DNA of 64,000 nt from an uncultured Pelagibacteraceae bacterium (GTDB lineage: Bacteria > Pseudomonadota > Alphaproteobacteria > Pelagibacterales > Pelagibacteraceae), in contig CACLYY010000001.1 in assembly GCA_902611265.1 (NCBI GenBank), forward strand, positions 248,001-312,000, read 5' to 3'. A model generated the notes under the pieces. That model did no database searches. It saw only the letters and a program-made list of their open reading frames with translations, and was not told the DNA's origin. Below, one piece after another: positions 43,245 to 56,327 of the stretch (position 1 is the first letter of the stretch; every line of letters starts with the position of its first letter). A program made the position numbers and the translations under genes.

Positions 43245-44294
43245 ATGAATAAATATTACACTAGAGCGTGTAATTTTTATTTCGGTTCAACCTCCAAAAA
43301 AAATATAAAAAAAAAACTATCTATTCCTTTAAATGGAAATATCCTTATTTCTTTTGATCAAGTAGAAATAATAAACAGGGAAAATAGTAAAACAATTAAT
43401 ATCAAAGATATTGATAAACTTCCAAGAAATCAAAAAATTAAAATTAATAAAGATTTAAAAAAAATAAAAAAGAAAAAAACTTTTAAACAACTTGCATTAT
43501 CTGATATTCCAATTTTAATGGGTATTGTTAATTTAACGCCGGATAGTTTTTCAGATGGTGGTAAATATAATAATAAAAATTTAGCTTCAAAACATATTAA
43601 AAACTTATTATCAAGTGGTGCAAAAATAATTGATATTGGAGGAGAATCTACAAGACCTGGGGCAAGTGATGTTAGCTCTATTAAAGAGTGGGAGAGAATT
43701 AAAAAAGTTTTAAAAATGTTAAAAAATAGAAAGTGTTTTGTTTCATTAGATACTAGAAAAAGTTTTGTAATGAAGAAAGCCTCTAAAATAAAAGTTGATC
43801 TTATTAATGACGTATCTGGATTAGATTACGATCCTCAAACTATAAATTTTTTAAAAAAATCACGAAAACCGTTCATCATTCATCATATGAAAGGAACACC
43901 AAAAAATATGCAAATCAAACCATCATATAAAAATGTATTACTTGATATATATGATTTTTTTGAAGCAAAATTAAAATATATAAGAAAAAATGGCATTAAA
44001 CATAATAATATTATACTAGATCCTGGAATTGGATTTGGAAAAAATTTGAAACATAATATTACTCTTCTAAAGAATATTTCTATTTTTCATTCATTAGGCC
44101 TTCCTATAATGTTAGGCTTATCAAGAAAAAGATTTATTAGGGATATTTCAAAAGAAAATGACACTAAAGAAAGACTTGGAGGCACAATATCTTCCTGTAT
44201 TCAATCTTACTTGCAAGGTGTTCAAATTTTAAGAGTACATGATGTTAAAGAAATCAGTCAGGCGTTTAAAGTTTTCAAGAAGTTGCAAAATTAA
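43245..44294 (+). CDS. folP: Dihydropteroate synthase
   Basis: The 349-residue protein has MGIVNLTPDSFSDGG (about 91-105), GAKIIDIGGESTRPGA (about 125-140), SLDTRKS, LINDVSG and the C-terminal RVHDV. It joins p-aminobenzoate to hydroxymethyl-dihydropterin diphosphate in folate synthesis. The first 85 or so residues are an extension before the TIM barrel, longer than E. coli FolP (282 residues) but seen in some Alphaproteobacteria. It is 6 nt after ftsH and 2 nt before glmM. Confidence 0.95.
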   Translation: MNKYYTRACNFYFGSTSKKNIKKKLSIPLNGNILISFDQVEIINRENSKTINIKDIDKLPRNQKIKINKDLKKIKKKKTFKQLALSDIPILMGIVNLTPDSFSDGGKYNNKNLASKHIKNLLSSGAKIIDIGGESTRPGASDVSSIKEWERIKKVLKMLKNRKCFVSLDTRKSFVMKKASKIKVDLINDVSGLDYDPQTINFLKKSRKPFIIHHMKGTPKNMQIKPSYKNVLLDIYDFFEAKLKYIRKNGIKHNNIILDPGIGFGKNLKHNITLLKNISIFHSLGLPIMLGLSRKRFIRDISKENDTKERLGGTISSCIQSYLQGVQILRVHDVKEISQAFKVFKKLQN

Positions 44295-44296
44295 AA

Positions 44297-45628
44297 ATGA
44301 TTAAAAAATATTTTGGGACCGACGGTATTAGAGGAAGAGTTAACGGTTCTAAAATAAATGGTGAAATGTTTTTTAAATTTGGATTGGCAGCAGGAACATA
44401 TTTTAAAAATTTAAAGAAAAGTAAACAAACTGCAATTATTGCAAAAGATACAAGGTTATCGGGTTATACACTTGAGCCAGCTTTAGTCTCTGGATTGACG
44501 TCTGCTGGTATGCATATTTATACATTAGGACCACTCCCAACTAATGGTTTAGCTATGTTAACAAAAAAAATGAGTGCAAATATGGGTATAATGATAACTG
44601 CATCTCATAATTCACATTACGATAATGGTTTAAAGTTATTTGGACCAGATGGCTTAAAGTTATCAGACAAAATTGAAAAAAAAATAGAAAATTTAATCGA
44701 CTCAAAGATTGCTTCAAATCTCTCAGATCCAATAAAATTAGGAAGAGTTAAAAGATTAGAGGACGCAAATGAAAATTATATAAAGATCCTAAAACAAAAT
44801 TTTCCAACTTCATTTAGTTTAAAAGGTATTAAAATCGTTTTAGACTGTGCAAATGGAGCAGGTTATAAAGCTGGACCTAAATTATTAAAATCGCTAGGTG
44901 CTAAAGTTTTTGAATATGGTACATCTCCAAATGGATTGAACATAAATTTTAAATGTGGCTCTACTTATCCAAATAAAATTTGTCAAATGACAAAAAAAAG
45001 AAAGGCGCATATAGGTATCGCATTAGATGGTGATGCTGATAGAATAATTGTCTGTGATGAAAAAGGTCAAATTATTGACGGAGATAAAATTCTTGCAATG
45101 TTAGGTGAGAGATGGAAAAGAAAAAAAATTTTAAAAGGTGGAGTAATTGGTACGCTAATGTCAAATTATGGCTTAGAGGAGTTTTTTAAAAAAAATGAAA
45201 TAAAATTTTTTAGATCAGATGTGGGAGATCGTTATGTTAAAGAAAAAATGAAAAAAAATAAATTTAATTTAGGGGGAGAACAATCAGGTCATATTATTCT
45301 TGGAAAGTTTGCGACAACTGGAGACGGGTTATTAGTTGCCTTAGAAATTCTTTTTTCTTTAAGAAAAGGGAAAAAAGCTAGTGAACTTTTTAATAAATTT
45401 ATTCCCACTCCTCAAATTTTAGAAAATGTGGAAGTAAAAAATAAGTCAATTATTTACAGCCCAAAATGTATAAAAGCAATTTCTGACGTAAATAAACTAA
45501 TTAAAAATAAAGGCAGAGTATTAGTTAGAAAGTCTGGCACTGAACCAAAAATAAGAATTATGTGTGAGTCGAAAGATTCAAATCTAAATAAATTTTGCAT
45601 TAATATCATTAAAAAATCTATTCGGTAA
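44297..45628 (+). CDS. glmM: Phosphoglucosamine mutase
   Basis: A 443-residue enzyme with FGTDGIRG (6-13), the phosphoserine loop TASHNS with Ser103, the metal site DGDADR (about 246-251), sugar loop GGEQSGH and C-terminal RKSGTEPKIR phosphate site. It converts glucosamine 6-phosphate to glucosamine 1-phosphate for UDP-GlcNAc, the precursor of peptidoglycan, lipid A and probably the sugar handled by the WecA-like protein. The usual SHNP is SHNS here. The folP-glmM order is canonical. Confidence 0.97.
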   Translation: MIKKYFGTDGIRGRVNGSKINGEMFFKFGLAAGTYFKNLKKSKQTAIIAKDTRLSGYTLEPALVSGLTSAGMHIYTLGPLPTNGLAMLTKKMSANMGIMITASHNSHYDNGLKLFGPDGLKLSDKIEKKIENLIDSKIASNLSDPIKLGRVKRLEDANENYIKILKQNFPTSFSLKGIKIVLDCANGAGYKAGPKLLKSLGAKVFEYGTSPNGLNINFKCGSTYPNKICQMTKKRKAHIGIALDGDADRIIVCDEKGQIIDGDKILAMLGERWKRKKILKGGVIGTLMSNYGLEEFFKKNEIKFFRSDVGDRYVKEKMKKNKFNLGGEQSGHIILGKFATTGDGLLVALEILFSLRKGKKASELFNKFIPTPQILENVEVKNKSIIYSPKCIKAISDVNKLIKNKGRVLVRKSGTEPKIRIMCESKDSNLNKFCINIIKKSIR

Positions 45629-45629
45629 A

Positions 45630-48611
<2,982 letters not shown>

Positions 48612-48654
48612 TTGAAGTATTTATTTAATAAATAAATGAAATTTTACAATGCTT

Positions 48655-49635
48655 TTATTGCTTAGTTTTTCTTAGTTTTTTTAAAATTTTTTCCAAATCA
48701 TCAGGTAATTTCGACGAAAATTCTAGCCATCGATTATCTTTTGGATGATTAAACCCAAGTGTTTTAGCGTGTAAAAATTGTCTATCAAGATCATTTAGGT
48801 ACTTTTCGAGTTCAGGATTTATATTAGTAATTTTTTTAAATTTTTTTTTATATTTTTTATCACCTAGAATATTATTACCTTTGCTAGACAAGTGAACTCT
48901 TATCTGATGAGTTCTACCAGTTTCTAATTTACATTCTATAAGACTTAACGTTGGTACATTATCATTCTCAAATATTTCTAAAGTTTTGTAATTCGTTATA
49001 GCATTTTTGCCTTTCTTTAATGAGACCTCCATCATTTGTCTGTTTCTTGAGCTTCTTGTGATAAATGTTTCAATTTTTCCTTTTCGTGGTCTTATTTTGC
49101 CCCACACCAAGGCTTGATAAACTCTCGAAATAGTATGTTCAGAAAATTGATTAGATAAATTTTCATGAGATAAATTATTTTTAGCAACTATTATTAAACC
49201 AGACGTATCTTTGTCTATCCTATGAACAATACCTGGTCTTAATTCATTCCCAACACTAGAAAGATTGTTGCCATTGTAATCAATTAAGGCATTCACGATT
49301 GTATTATCATAATTTCCAGGTCCAGGATGCATTGAAATTCCAGCTGATTTATTTATCACAATTAAATCTTCATCCTCATGAATTATTTCAAGAGGATATT
49401 TATATGGTGCAAGTGTTTCTTTTTTTGGTTCTACAACTTCAAGAAAAATTTCATCATTTAATTTTACTTTTCTGGATGGATTGGTAACAATAATATTATT
49501 TATTTTTAAGTGATTTTCTAATATTAAACTTTTTACTCTTGATCTACTTAATTTATTCTTATGATTTGACAATAAAACATCTATTCTTAAATTATTTTCT
49601 TTATTTTTAACTTTTATATTTATATTACTTTTCAT
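48655..49635 (-). CDS. rluD: RluD-type 23S rRNA pseudouridine synthase
   Basis: The protein has an N-terminal S4 RNA-binding domain (RIDVLLSNHKNKLSRSRVKSLI), then a catalytic domain with HRIDKDTSGL containing the catalytic Asp141 and LETGRTHQIRVHL. It converts uridines in 23S helix 69. I start it at ATG 49635 (326 residues). The longer frame would begin at 49671, inside the tRNA-Arg gene on the other strand, and is rejected. Related RluA/RluC specificities cannot be ruled out. Confidence 0.92.
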   Translation of the reverse strand: MKSNINIKVKNKENNLRIDVLLSNHKNKLSRSRVKSLILENHLKINNIIVTNPSRKVKLNDEIFLEVVEPKKETLAPYKYPLEIIHEDEDLIVINKSAGISMHPGPGNYDNTIVNALIDYNGNNLSSVGNELRPGIVHRIDKDTSGLIIVAKNNLSHENLSNQFSEHTISRVYQALVWGKIRPRKGKIETFITRSSRNRQMMEVSLKKGKNAITNYKTLEIFENDNVPTLSLIECKLETGRTHQIRVHLSSKGNNILGDKKYKKKFKKITNINPELEKYLNDLDRQFLHAKTLGFNHPKDNRWLEFSSKLPDDLEKILKKLRKTKQ

Positions 49636-49640
49636 ATTAT

Positions 49641-49646
49641 TATAAT
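49641..49646 (+). promoter_or_regulatory. -10 element of the tRNA-Arg promoter
   Basis: A perfect TATAAT lies 10 nt before the tRNA 5' end, placing transcription start near 49653. The -35 (TTTATA at 49619-49624, spacer 16) is poor. The whole promoter overlaps the first codons of divergent rluD. Confidence 0.5.
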
Positions 49647-49656
49647 TATACAATAT

Positions 49657-49733
49657 GCGCTTGTAGCTCAACTGGATAGAGCGCCAGATTTCGGCTCTGG
49701 AGGTTCAGGGTTCGACTCCTTGCGGGCGCACCA
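49657..49733 (+). tRNA. tRNA-Arg (TCG)
   Basis: A 77-nt cloverleaf: acceptor GCGCTTG pairs with CGGGCGC through two G-U pairs, D arm TAGCTCAACTGGATAGAGC, anticodon stem CCAGA/TCTGG around TTTCGGC with anticodon TCG, T arm with GGTTCGACTCC-type loop, and encoded CCA at 49731-49733. It reads CGN arginine codons. Its end abuts the stop of the convergent permease gene at 49734. Confidence 0.93.
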
Positions 49734-50525
49734 TTACTCTCCCATATTAATTAATGTACCCCTATTTTTTGCAGCATTAAATGAATAATAAAATAAAATT
49801 ATTGAAAGTGTGAAATATAAAGCATTCCAAATGAAAGCATTATAAATATTTTCGATATCTACAGTTTGATTTATCAAGATGTTTCTAGCTTCCTCAAATA
49901 TATATACTAACGGTAAAATATAAGCTATTTTTTGAAATACTTCTGGAAGAGTTTCTATAGGGTAATAAATACATCCAAATGGTGCAAGTAAAAACATTGT
50001 CGACCATGCTATATTCTCAAATGATGGGCCAAATCTAAGTAATCCTGAGGAAACTAAAATTCCTAGCGTAATCCCAAAAATATAAAGGCTCAGAAATAGG
50101 AAAAACAAAAATATTCCTAATTCTAAAATTGAAATTCCAAATAAAGGGGATGTTAGTAAGACAGCGGGCACTAGACCAATTAAAGATCTTATTAAAGCTG
50201 TTATAACTAGTGAAGTTAAAATCTCTCCAATTTTCATAGGTGCTATAAAAAGATTAGTAAAATTTCTGCTCCAAATCTCCTCTAAAAAAAGCATATTAAA
50301 GCCAATACTTGTTCTGAACAAAAAATCGTAGAGTATTGCACAGGTCAAAATCACACCAACTGCATTGTTGTAATAAGTTGTGTGCGTAGCAAAAAAATTT
50401 GATATAAATCCCCAAAGAGTAATTTGAATAGTTGGCCAATATACTAAATCTAAGACTCTAGGAAATGATCTAGTTATAAGATAAAAATGTCTTAAAAATA
50501 GACCGTAAATTCTAGTTAAACTCAT
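49734..50525 (-). CDS. ABC-2 type transporter permease
   Basis: A 263-residue membrane protein with six helices, matching the ABC-2/DrrB-like permease family (for example the FLFRTSIGFNMLFLEEIWSRNFTNLFIAPM stretch, where the loop after helix 2 carries the conserved E and P residues). With the adjacent ATPase it forms an exporter of a drug, lipid or glycan. Its start overlaps the ATPase gene by 14 nt. The substrate is unknown; the LPS/capsule exporters of the Wzm type belong to the same broad superfamily, but no Wzt C-terminal domain is present in the partner. Confidence 0.85.
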   Translation of the reverse strand: MSLTRIYGLFLRHFYLITRSFPRVLDLVYWPTIQITLWGFISNFFATHTTYYNNAVGVILTCAILYDFLFRTSIGFNMLFLEEIWSRNFTNLFIAPMKIGEILTSLVITALIRSLIGLVPAVLLTSPLFGISILELGIFLFFLFLSLYIFGITLGILVSSGLLRFGPSFENIAWSTMFLLAPFGCIYYPIETLPEVFQKIAYILPLVYIFEEARNILINQTVDIENIYNAFIWNALYFTLSIILFYYSFNAAKNRGTLINMGE

Positions 50526-51249
50526 TTTTACTCCTTGAAAGCTTTAAGAAAACTTCTTCAAGATTTGATCTTCCGTGCTTAGTAATCAAATCATCAGGCT
50601 TACCCTGGTCTATAATCTCTCCATTTTTCATCATTAGCACTGATTTGCACAATCGTGTGACTTCACTCATATTATGAGAGGCTAAAAGTATTGAGATTTT
50701 TTTTTCTTTTTTATATTCCTCTAAAAAAGTTCTAACAAAATCACCCACTTCTGGGTCTAAAGATGCTGTTGGCTCATCAAGCAAAAGTACTCTTGGTTCA
50801 TTAATTAATGCTTTTGCTAAACTTACTCTATTTTTTTGACCAGAGGATAACTCACCAGTAATACTATCCAATAATTCTTCTATTCTCAATTTTTCTGAAA
50901 GATATTCAATTCTCTCCTCAATATTTTGGACTTTATAAAGTTTAGCATAAACATTTAGATTTTGTTTTACAGTAAGCTTTTTTGGCAATTCTATATATGG
51001 AGATATAAAATTAATCATTTCGAGTATTTCAATTCTATGATTTTCAAGTTTAAGATTATCAATAAATATTTGCCCACTTGTAGGTTTCAGTAAACCAAGT
51101 AACATTCCAATAGTTGTAGTTTTACCTGAGCCATTTGGTCCAAGCAAACCTAGAATTTCATTTTCTTGAACATTAAAAGAAATACCTCTCACAGCTTCCT
51201 TTTTTCCATAATTTTTTTTTATATTTTTTACTTCAATTAAATTTTTCAT
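50512..51249 (-). CDS. ABC transporter ATP-binding protein
   Basis: A 245-residue ATPase with Walker A GPNGSGKTT (about 35-43), Q-loop region, signature LSSGQKNRVSLAKAL (about 134-148), Walker B LLLDEPTASLDP and switch His in LASHNM. All catalytic residues are present. It drives the neighbouring ABC-2 permease. Its ATG overlaps the stop of the Sua5 gene by 4 nt, and the permease start by 14 nt, so the three genes form one transcript. Confidence 0.93.
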   Translation of the reverse strand: MKNLIEVKNIKKNYGKKEAVRGISFNVQENEILGLLGPNGSGKTTTIGMLLGLLKPTSGQIFIDNLKLENHRIEILEMINFISPYIELPKKLTVKQNLNVYAKLYKVQNIEERIEYLSEKLRIEELLDSITGELSSGQKNRVSLAKALINEPRVLLLDEPTASLDPEVGDFVRTFLEEYKKEKKISILLASHNMSEVTRLCKSVLMMKNGEIIDQGKPDDLITKHGRSNLEEVFLKLSRSKNEFN

Positions 51250-52178
51250 TTTTTTGATGCCCTCAAAAGTCTATCGTTAATTGCCTCACCAATTCGAACA
51301 TTTGGTATTTTCTCAACCGCTATTTTTTTATATCTGTTTTTTTTTATTTTTCTTAATGTTTTGTATAAATTTTTTGCTGCCTCTTTTAAATTTTTAGTTT
51401 TACTTAAATAAAAATAATTCTTATTTTTTTTTTTCCTTTTTTTTATCAAAATAAAAGCCTCATCATCATTATTTTTTTTGGCATTTAGTCTCATAGGGAT
51501 ACCAGGAGAATAATGCAATTTACTGCTACCTGGCATTTTTACATTTACTGCTCTTTTTTGATTATTTTTTGATGATTTGATAAATTTATAAATTGTTTTA
51601 CTATCTATACCTCCCAATCTAAGAATATTAGGCTTGCCGACAAGATTTATTATAGTAGACTCCAAACCTACCCTTGAAGAGCCTCCTTCTAAAACAAATT
51701 TAATTTTATTCCCAAATTCATCAATTACGTCTTGTTTTGAAACTGGACTAATACTTGATGAAATATTTGCACTCGGAGCTGCGAGAGGATAATCTATTTC
51801 TTTTAATATCTTTCTGGTTAAATGATGACTTGGAAATCTTACTGCTACCAAATTCGAGTTATTTGTTGCTATTTTTGAAATTTTACTCGTCTTTTTAAGT
51901 TTCAAAACAAACGAAATTGCTCCTGGGCAAAATTTTTTGTAAAGCCTCCTGAAAACACTATTTAATTCACAATCCTTTTTTAATTGATTGATATTATGAT
52001 AGTGCACAATTAAAGGATTACTACCAGGCCTTTTTTTTAATTTAAATATTTTTGATACAGCCTTTTTTGAGTAGGCATTTGCAGCCAACCCATAAACAGT
52101 TTCAGTGGGGATTGCTACACATTCATCATTATTCAAATATTTTATTGTTTTTTTGATATTTGAATCGTCAATTTTCAT
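51246..52178 (-). CDS. tsaC: Threonylcarbamoyl-AMP synthase (Sua5/TsaC)
   Basis: A 310-residue protein with the YrdC domain (about 8-195; IPTETVYGLAANA at 22-34, KKRPGSNPLIVH, FCPGAISFVLKL, RFPSHHLTRKIL, PLAAPSANIS) followed by a C-terminal Sua5-type domain with PGSSKLHYSPGIPM linker. It makes the activated intermediate for t6A at position 37 of ANN-reading tRNAs. Length shows the two-domain Sua5 form, not the short TsaC form. It is transcribed divergently from xseB across 20 bp. Confidence 0.93.
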   Translation of the reverse strand: MKIDDSNIKKTIKYLNNDECVAIPTETVYGLAANAYSKKAVSKIFKLKKRPGSNPLIVHYHNINQLKKDCELNSVFRRLYKKFCPGAISFVLKLKKTSKISKIATNNSNLVAVRFPSHHLTRKILKEIDYPLAAPSANISSSISPVSKQDVIDEFGNKIKFVLEGGSSRVGLESTIINLVGKPNILRLGGIDSKTIYKFIKSSKNNQKRAVNVKMPGSSKLHYSPGIPMRLNAKKNNDDEAFILIKKRKKKNKNYFYLSKTKNLKEAAKNLYKTLRKIKKNRYKKIAVEKIPNVRIGEAINDRLLRASKK

Positions 52179-52198
52179 ATAATATTACAAACTAATAT

Positions 52199-52453
52199 AT
52201 GAATGAAAAAAATTTGCTAGATGATATTACATCAAAATCTTTAAATGAACTTACGGATTTAGCTGATAAAATTATTAAAAATTTGGAAAATGAAATAAAT
52301 TTAGAAAACAAATCAGAAGACTATGCAAATTTGATTAAAATAAATAAACTTATAGAAAAAAAATTTCAAAAAAACTTTAAAGAAATATCAGAAAAATCAA
52401 ATTCAAAAATCAAAGAGATAAAATTAAGGAAAGATGGAAAAAAAACTAAATAG
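52199..52453 (+). CDS. xseB: Exodeoxyribonuclease VII small subunit
   Basis: An 84-residue helical, charged protein. The core SLNELTDLADKIIKNLEN...LENKSEDYANLIKINKLIEKKFQK resembles XseB, with two helices that dock on XseA. The match is weak by itself; the order xseB-ispA-dxs, frequent in proteobacteria, supports it. It overlaps ispA by 20 nt. A role as another coiled-coil protein is the alternative. Confidence 0.65.
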   Translation: MNEKNLLDDITSKSLNELTDLADKIIKNLENEINLENKSEDYANLIKINKLIEKKFQKNFKEISEKSNSKIKEIKLRKDGKKTK

Positions 52454-53303
52454 AATTGTTAAAAAAACTAACGATTATCTTTATCGATATTTTTCAAAAG
52501 AAAAAAATACAGATTTAATCAAACCGATGTTGTATGGTCTCCTTCCTGGAGGAAAAAAAATAAGATCAAAAATATTATTTGATGTTGGTTCAATATTTAA
52601 AATAAATAAAAAAACAATCTTGCAAGTAGCTGCTGCAGTAGAATGCATTCATGCTTACTCACTTATTCATGATGATTTACCCTGTATGGATAATGATAAT
52701 TTAAGGAGAGGAAAGTTGACGACCCATAAGAAATTTAGTGAGTCCACAGCAATACTCGCTGGTAATTCTTTACTTACAATAGCTTTCCAAATTTTGAGCC
52801 AGAAAAAATTAAATTTAAGTGAAAAGAAGAAAATAAAATTAATAAACTTACTATCAGAGAGTTCTGGCCATTCTGGTATAGCTGGAGGACAATATCTAGA
52901 TTTAAGTTATGAAAAAATGAAAAAAAATAAAAGACAAATTATTGATATGCAAATTAAGAAAACTGGCAAGCTTTTTAGTTTTTGTTGCGTGGCGCCAATC
53001 ATTATTTCAGGTAAAACAAAATATTTAGGAATGTTTAATAAAATTGGTAATGAAATAGGCCTATTGTTCCAAATTGCTGATGATTTAATAGATTTAAAGG
53101 GAAAAACATCAAGCGTTGGAAAAAAAACTAGAAAAGATTTAAAAATTGGAAAAGCTACTTTAATAAGTTTACTAGGTAGTAAAAATACTATTAAATATGC
53201 AAATAACCTGAAATTGAATATATTCAAAAATTTAAATAAATTTGAAAAAAAAAGTAGAGATCTAAAAGAAACTATAAATTATATTTTAAGTAGAACAAAA
53301 TGA
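52434..53303 (+). CDS. ispA: Farnesyl/geranylgeranyl diphosphate synthase
   Basis: A 289-residue trans-prenyltransferase with the first aspartate-rich motif DDLPCMDND near 81-89, GGKKIRS substrate site near 37-43, AGGQYLDL and the second motif [11 protein letters not shown] (about 211-221). It extends IPP/DMAPP to C15 or C20 products, feeding longer prenyl synthases (ispB in this window) and undecaprenyl carriers. It overlaps xseB by 20 nt and dxs by 4 nt. Confidence 0.95.
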   Translation: MEKKLNRIVKKTNDYLYRYFSKEKNTDLIKPMLYGLLPGGKKIRSKILFDVGSIFKINKKTILQVAAAVECIHAYSLIHDDLPCMDNDNLRRGKLTTHKKFSESTAILAGNSLLTIAFQILSQKKLNLSEKKKIKLINLLSESSGHSGIAGGQYLDLSYEKMKKNKRQIIDMQIKKTGKLFSFCCVAPIIISGKTKYLGMFNKIGNEIGLLFQIADDLIDLKGKTSSVGKKTRKDLKIGKATLISLLGSKNTIKYANNLKLNIFKNLNKFEKKSRDLKETINYILSRTK

Positions 53304-55213
53304 GCAATAATTACAAATTTTTAAACAATGTCAATTTTCCATGTGATATCAGAAAATTATCTCAATCTGAGATAAAAGTTTTGGCTGACGAAGTCAGGCA
53401 GGAATTAATTGATGTTGTTTCAGAAACTGGTGGACATCTAGGAGCTGGTCTTGGAGTTGTAGAGCTCACTGTGGTTTTGCATTATATATTTAATACTCCA
53501 CATGATAAATTGATTTGGGATGTTGGGCACCAAACTTATCCTCATAAAATATTAACTGGTAGGAAAAATAAAATTAGAACACTAAGAAAAGGGAGGGGAT
53601 TGTCTGGTTTTACAAAAAGATCAGAAAGTGAGTATGATCCTTTCGGCGCTGCTCATAGTTCAACTTCTATATCTTCAGCATTAGGAATGGCTGTTGCAAA
53701 TAAGTTGTCAAATAAATCTGATAATGTAATTGCAGTCATAGGTGATGGAGCGATAAGTGCTGGTATGGCGTATGAGGCAATGAACAACGCAGGAGAAAGT
53801 AAGACAAAAATGATAGTCGTTTTAAACGATAATGACATGTCAATTGCAAAACCTGTTGGAGCTATGAGAAAGTATCTTGCAAAAATTCTGTCTGGTAAGA
53901 TTTATTTTAGTTTTAGAGAGACATTAAAATTAATCATATCTGCCTTCTCAAAAAGATTTAAAAACAAAGCAGGAAAAGCAGAGGATTTTTTAAGATCTGC
54001 AGTTACTGGTGGTACTTTGTTTAATTCCATGGGATTTTATTATATTGGGCCAATAGATGGACATGATATTGATACAATGGTTTCTGTATTTAAAAATGCA
54101 AAAGAAATTAATTATGATGGTCCAATTTTAGTTCATGTAAAAACTGAAAAAGGAAAAGGTTATGAATTCGCAGAAAAATCAGAAGATAAATTCCATGGAG
54201 TTTCAAAATTTAATGTAAAAACAGGAGAACAGATAAAGTCTTCATCTAATGCACCATCATATACAAAAGTATTTGCTAACACCCTAATCAAGCATGCTGA
54301 AAAGGATAGTAAAGTTGTTGGTATAACAGCAGCGATGCCATCAGGGACAGGTATGGATTTATTTGGAAAAAAATTTCCTAACAGAATGTTTGATGTTGGA
54401 ATAGCTGAACAGCACGCAGTAACTTTTGCTGCTGGAATGGCTACAGAGGGATTTAAACCATATGCAGCAATATACTCAACTTTTCTTCAAAGAGCTTATG
54501 ATCAAGTTGTTCATGATGTTGCAATCCAATCATTGCCAGTAAGATTTGCAATTGATAGAGCTGGACTAGTTGGCGCTGATGGACCAACACATGCAGGCTC
54601 GTTTGATATAACATACTTATCAACACTACCAAATTTTGTAGTAATGGCGGCTAGCGATGAAGCCGAACTTGTAAGAATGATCAATACCTCAATAGATATT
54701 AATGATAGACCTTCAGCTTTTAGATATCCAAGAGGAAATGGTCTAGGGATTGAATTACCAGAAATAAATGAAAAAATTGAGTTGGGTAAAGGAAAAATTA
54801 TTAAAACTGGAAAAAAAGTTGTAATTTTAAATTTTGGTGCAAGACTTCAAGAGTGTATTTTAGCATCTGAAAATTTATCTAAAAAAGGAATAAATATTTC
54901 TATAATTGATGCAAGATTTGCAAAACCTTTAGATGAAAATTTAATCTGGCAAATTGCAACAGAGCATGAAGTTTTAATCACAATAGAGGAAGGATCTATT
55001 GGTGGATTTGGATCTCATGTTAGCCAATTTCTTAGTGAAAAAAATCTTCTAGATAGCAATTTAAAATTTAGATCAATGATATTACCTGATAGATTTATAG
55101 ATCATGATAAACCAGAGTTAATGTATAAATTTGCAAATCTTGACTCAATTGGAATAGAAGATAAGATTTTAGATACATTAAATTCAAAAGTTTTAATAAA
55201 AAAATCTAATTAA
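53300..55213 (+). CDS. dxs: 1-deoxy-D-xylulose-5-phosphate synthase
   Basis: The 637-residue ThDP enzyme has [13 protein letters not shown], the cofactor motif [18 protein letters not shown] ... NDNDMSI (about 148-195), YIGPIDGHD, and the [15 protein letters not shown] transketolase-type middle domain. It makes DXP from pyruvate and glyceraldehyde 3-phosphate, the first step of the MEP isoprenoid route. It is convergent with aroC, their ends overlapping by 4 nt. Confidence 0.98.
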   Translation: MSNNYKFLNNVNFPCDIRKLSQSEIKVLADEVRQELIDVVSETGGHLGAGLGVVELTVVLHYIFNTPHDKLIWDVGHQTYPHKILTGRKNKIRTLRKGRGLSGFTKRSESEYDPFGAAHSSTSISSALGMAVANKLSNKSDNVIAVIGDGAISAGMAYEAMNNAGESKTKMIVVLNDNDMSIAKPVGAMRKYLAKILSGKIYFSFRETLKLIISAFSKRFKNKAGKAEDFLRSAVTGGTLFNSMGFYYIGPIDGHDIDTMVSVFKNAKEINYDGPILVHVKTEKGKGYEFAEKSEDKFHGVSKFNVKTGEQIKSSSNAPSYTKVFANTLIKHAEKDSKVVGITAAMPSGTGMDLFGKKFPNRMFDVGIAEQHAVTFAAGMATEGFKPYAAIYSTFLQRAYDQVVHDVAIQSLPVRFAIDRAGLVGADGPTHAGSFDITYLSTLPNFVVMAASDEAELVRMINTSIDINDRPSAFRYPRGNGLGIELPEINEKIELGKGKIIKTGKKVVILNFGARLQECILASENLSKKGINISIIDARFAKPLDENLIWQIATEHEVLITIEEGSIGGFGSHVSQFLSEKNLLDSNLKFRSMILPDRFIDHDKPELMYKFANLDSIGIEDKILDTLNSKVLIKKSN

Positions 55214-56295
55214 ATTTTATTTTGAGCAGTATTCATTAAATAGTGGTCAAGAATTACACAATGCATCATGGCTTCTCCTATTGGAACCGCTCTGATTCCT
55301 ACACACGGGTCATGTCTTCCTTTAACAGATATTGTTGTATTCTTACCAAATTTATCAATTGTTTTTCTAGATGATAAAATCGATGAAGTTGGTTTAACGG
55401 CAAATGAAATTTTTATTTCTTGACCTGTTGAAATTCCACCCAAAATTCCACCAGCATTATTTGATTTAAAACTAGTTTTACCTTTTCTTTGTAAAATCTC
55501 ATCAGAGTTTTCTTCCCCAGTTAGCATAGCTGAATCCATTCCTGATCCAATATTTACTCCCTTTACAGCATTAATGCTCATCATCGCAGCTGCTAAATCC
55601 ATATCTAATTTGGAATATATTGGCGCTCCAAGTCCTAAAGGCACTCCTCTTGCTCTTATCTCAATTATTGCTCCACAGGATGAACCAGCTTTTCTTATGC
55701 CGAGTAAATATTTTTCCCAGAGCTTAATTACAGATTTGTCAGGACAAAAAAATGGATTTGTGGATATAGTTTTGTCTTTCCATTTGTTTATATCACACCC
55801 TAAGATTCCTAATTGTATAACTGCACCGACTGCTTGATATTTAGCACCAATCTTATTTTTCAAAACTATTTTTGCAATTGCCCCTGCCGCAACTCTTGCT
55901 GCAGTCTCACGAGCTGATTGTCTTCCACCTCCTCTATAATCCCGAATTCCATACTTTTTAAAATAAGTGTAATCTGCATGTCCTGGTCTAAATTTGTTCT
56001 TTATTGTCTCATAATCTCTAGATCTCATGTCTTTGTTATAAATTATTAAAGATATCGGAGTTCCAGTAGTTTTTCCCTCAAAAACACCAGATAAAATATT
56101 AATTTTATCATCCTCTTTTCTTTGTGTTGTGAATTTAGATTGACCTGGTTTTCGTTTATTAAGTTCTTTTTGAATATCACTTTCTTTTATTGGAACATTT
56201 GGTGGGCATCCGTCTACAACACACCCAATTGCAGGACCATGAGATTCTCCCCAGGTAGTAAATCTAAATAACTTTCCAAAAGTATTAAATGACAT
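55210..56295 (-). CDS. aroC: Chorismate synthase
   Basis: The 361-residue protein has the signatures [17 protein letters not shown] (near 17-33), [25 protein letters not shown] (about 116-140) and [19 protein letters not shown] (about 328-346; read as KGRHDPC). It turns EPSP into chorismate using reduced FMN. Complete. It is divergent from pdxH with only 32 nt between start codons. Confidence 0.98.
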   Translation of the reverse strand: MSFNTFGKLFRFTTWGESHGPAIGCVVDGCPPNVPIKESDIQKELNKRKPGQSKFTTQRKEDDKINILSGVFEGKTTGTPISLIIYNKDMRSRDYETIKNKFRPGHADYTYFKKYGIRDYRGGGRQSARETAARVAAGAIAKIVLKNKIGAKYQAVGAVIQLGILGCDINKWKDKTISTNPFFCPDKSVIKLWEKYLLGIRKAGSSCGAIIEIRARGVPLGLGAPIYSKLDMDLAAAMMSINAVKGVNIGSGMDSAMLTGEENSDEILQRKGKTSFKSNNAGGILGGISTGQEIKISFAVKPTSSILSSRKTIDKFGKNTTISVKGRHDPCVGIRAVPIGEAMMHCVILDHYLMNTAQNKI

Positions 56296-56327
56296 TATCT
56301 TACTGTATAAATTATTTTTTTAAAATT

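Noticed and set aside
49636-49671. Longer rluD start at 49671
   Set aside because: It would overlap the tRNA-Arg gene on the other strand and add 12 residues not seen before the S4 domain; ATG 49635 is better.
56289-56327. 13-residue N-terminal extension of pdxH
   Set aside because: It overlaps the divergent aroC start and resembles no PdxH N-terminus; ATG 56328 fits.
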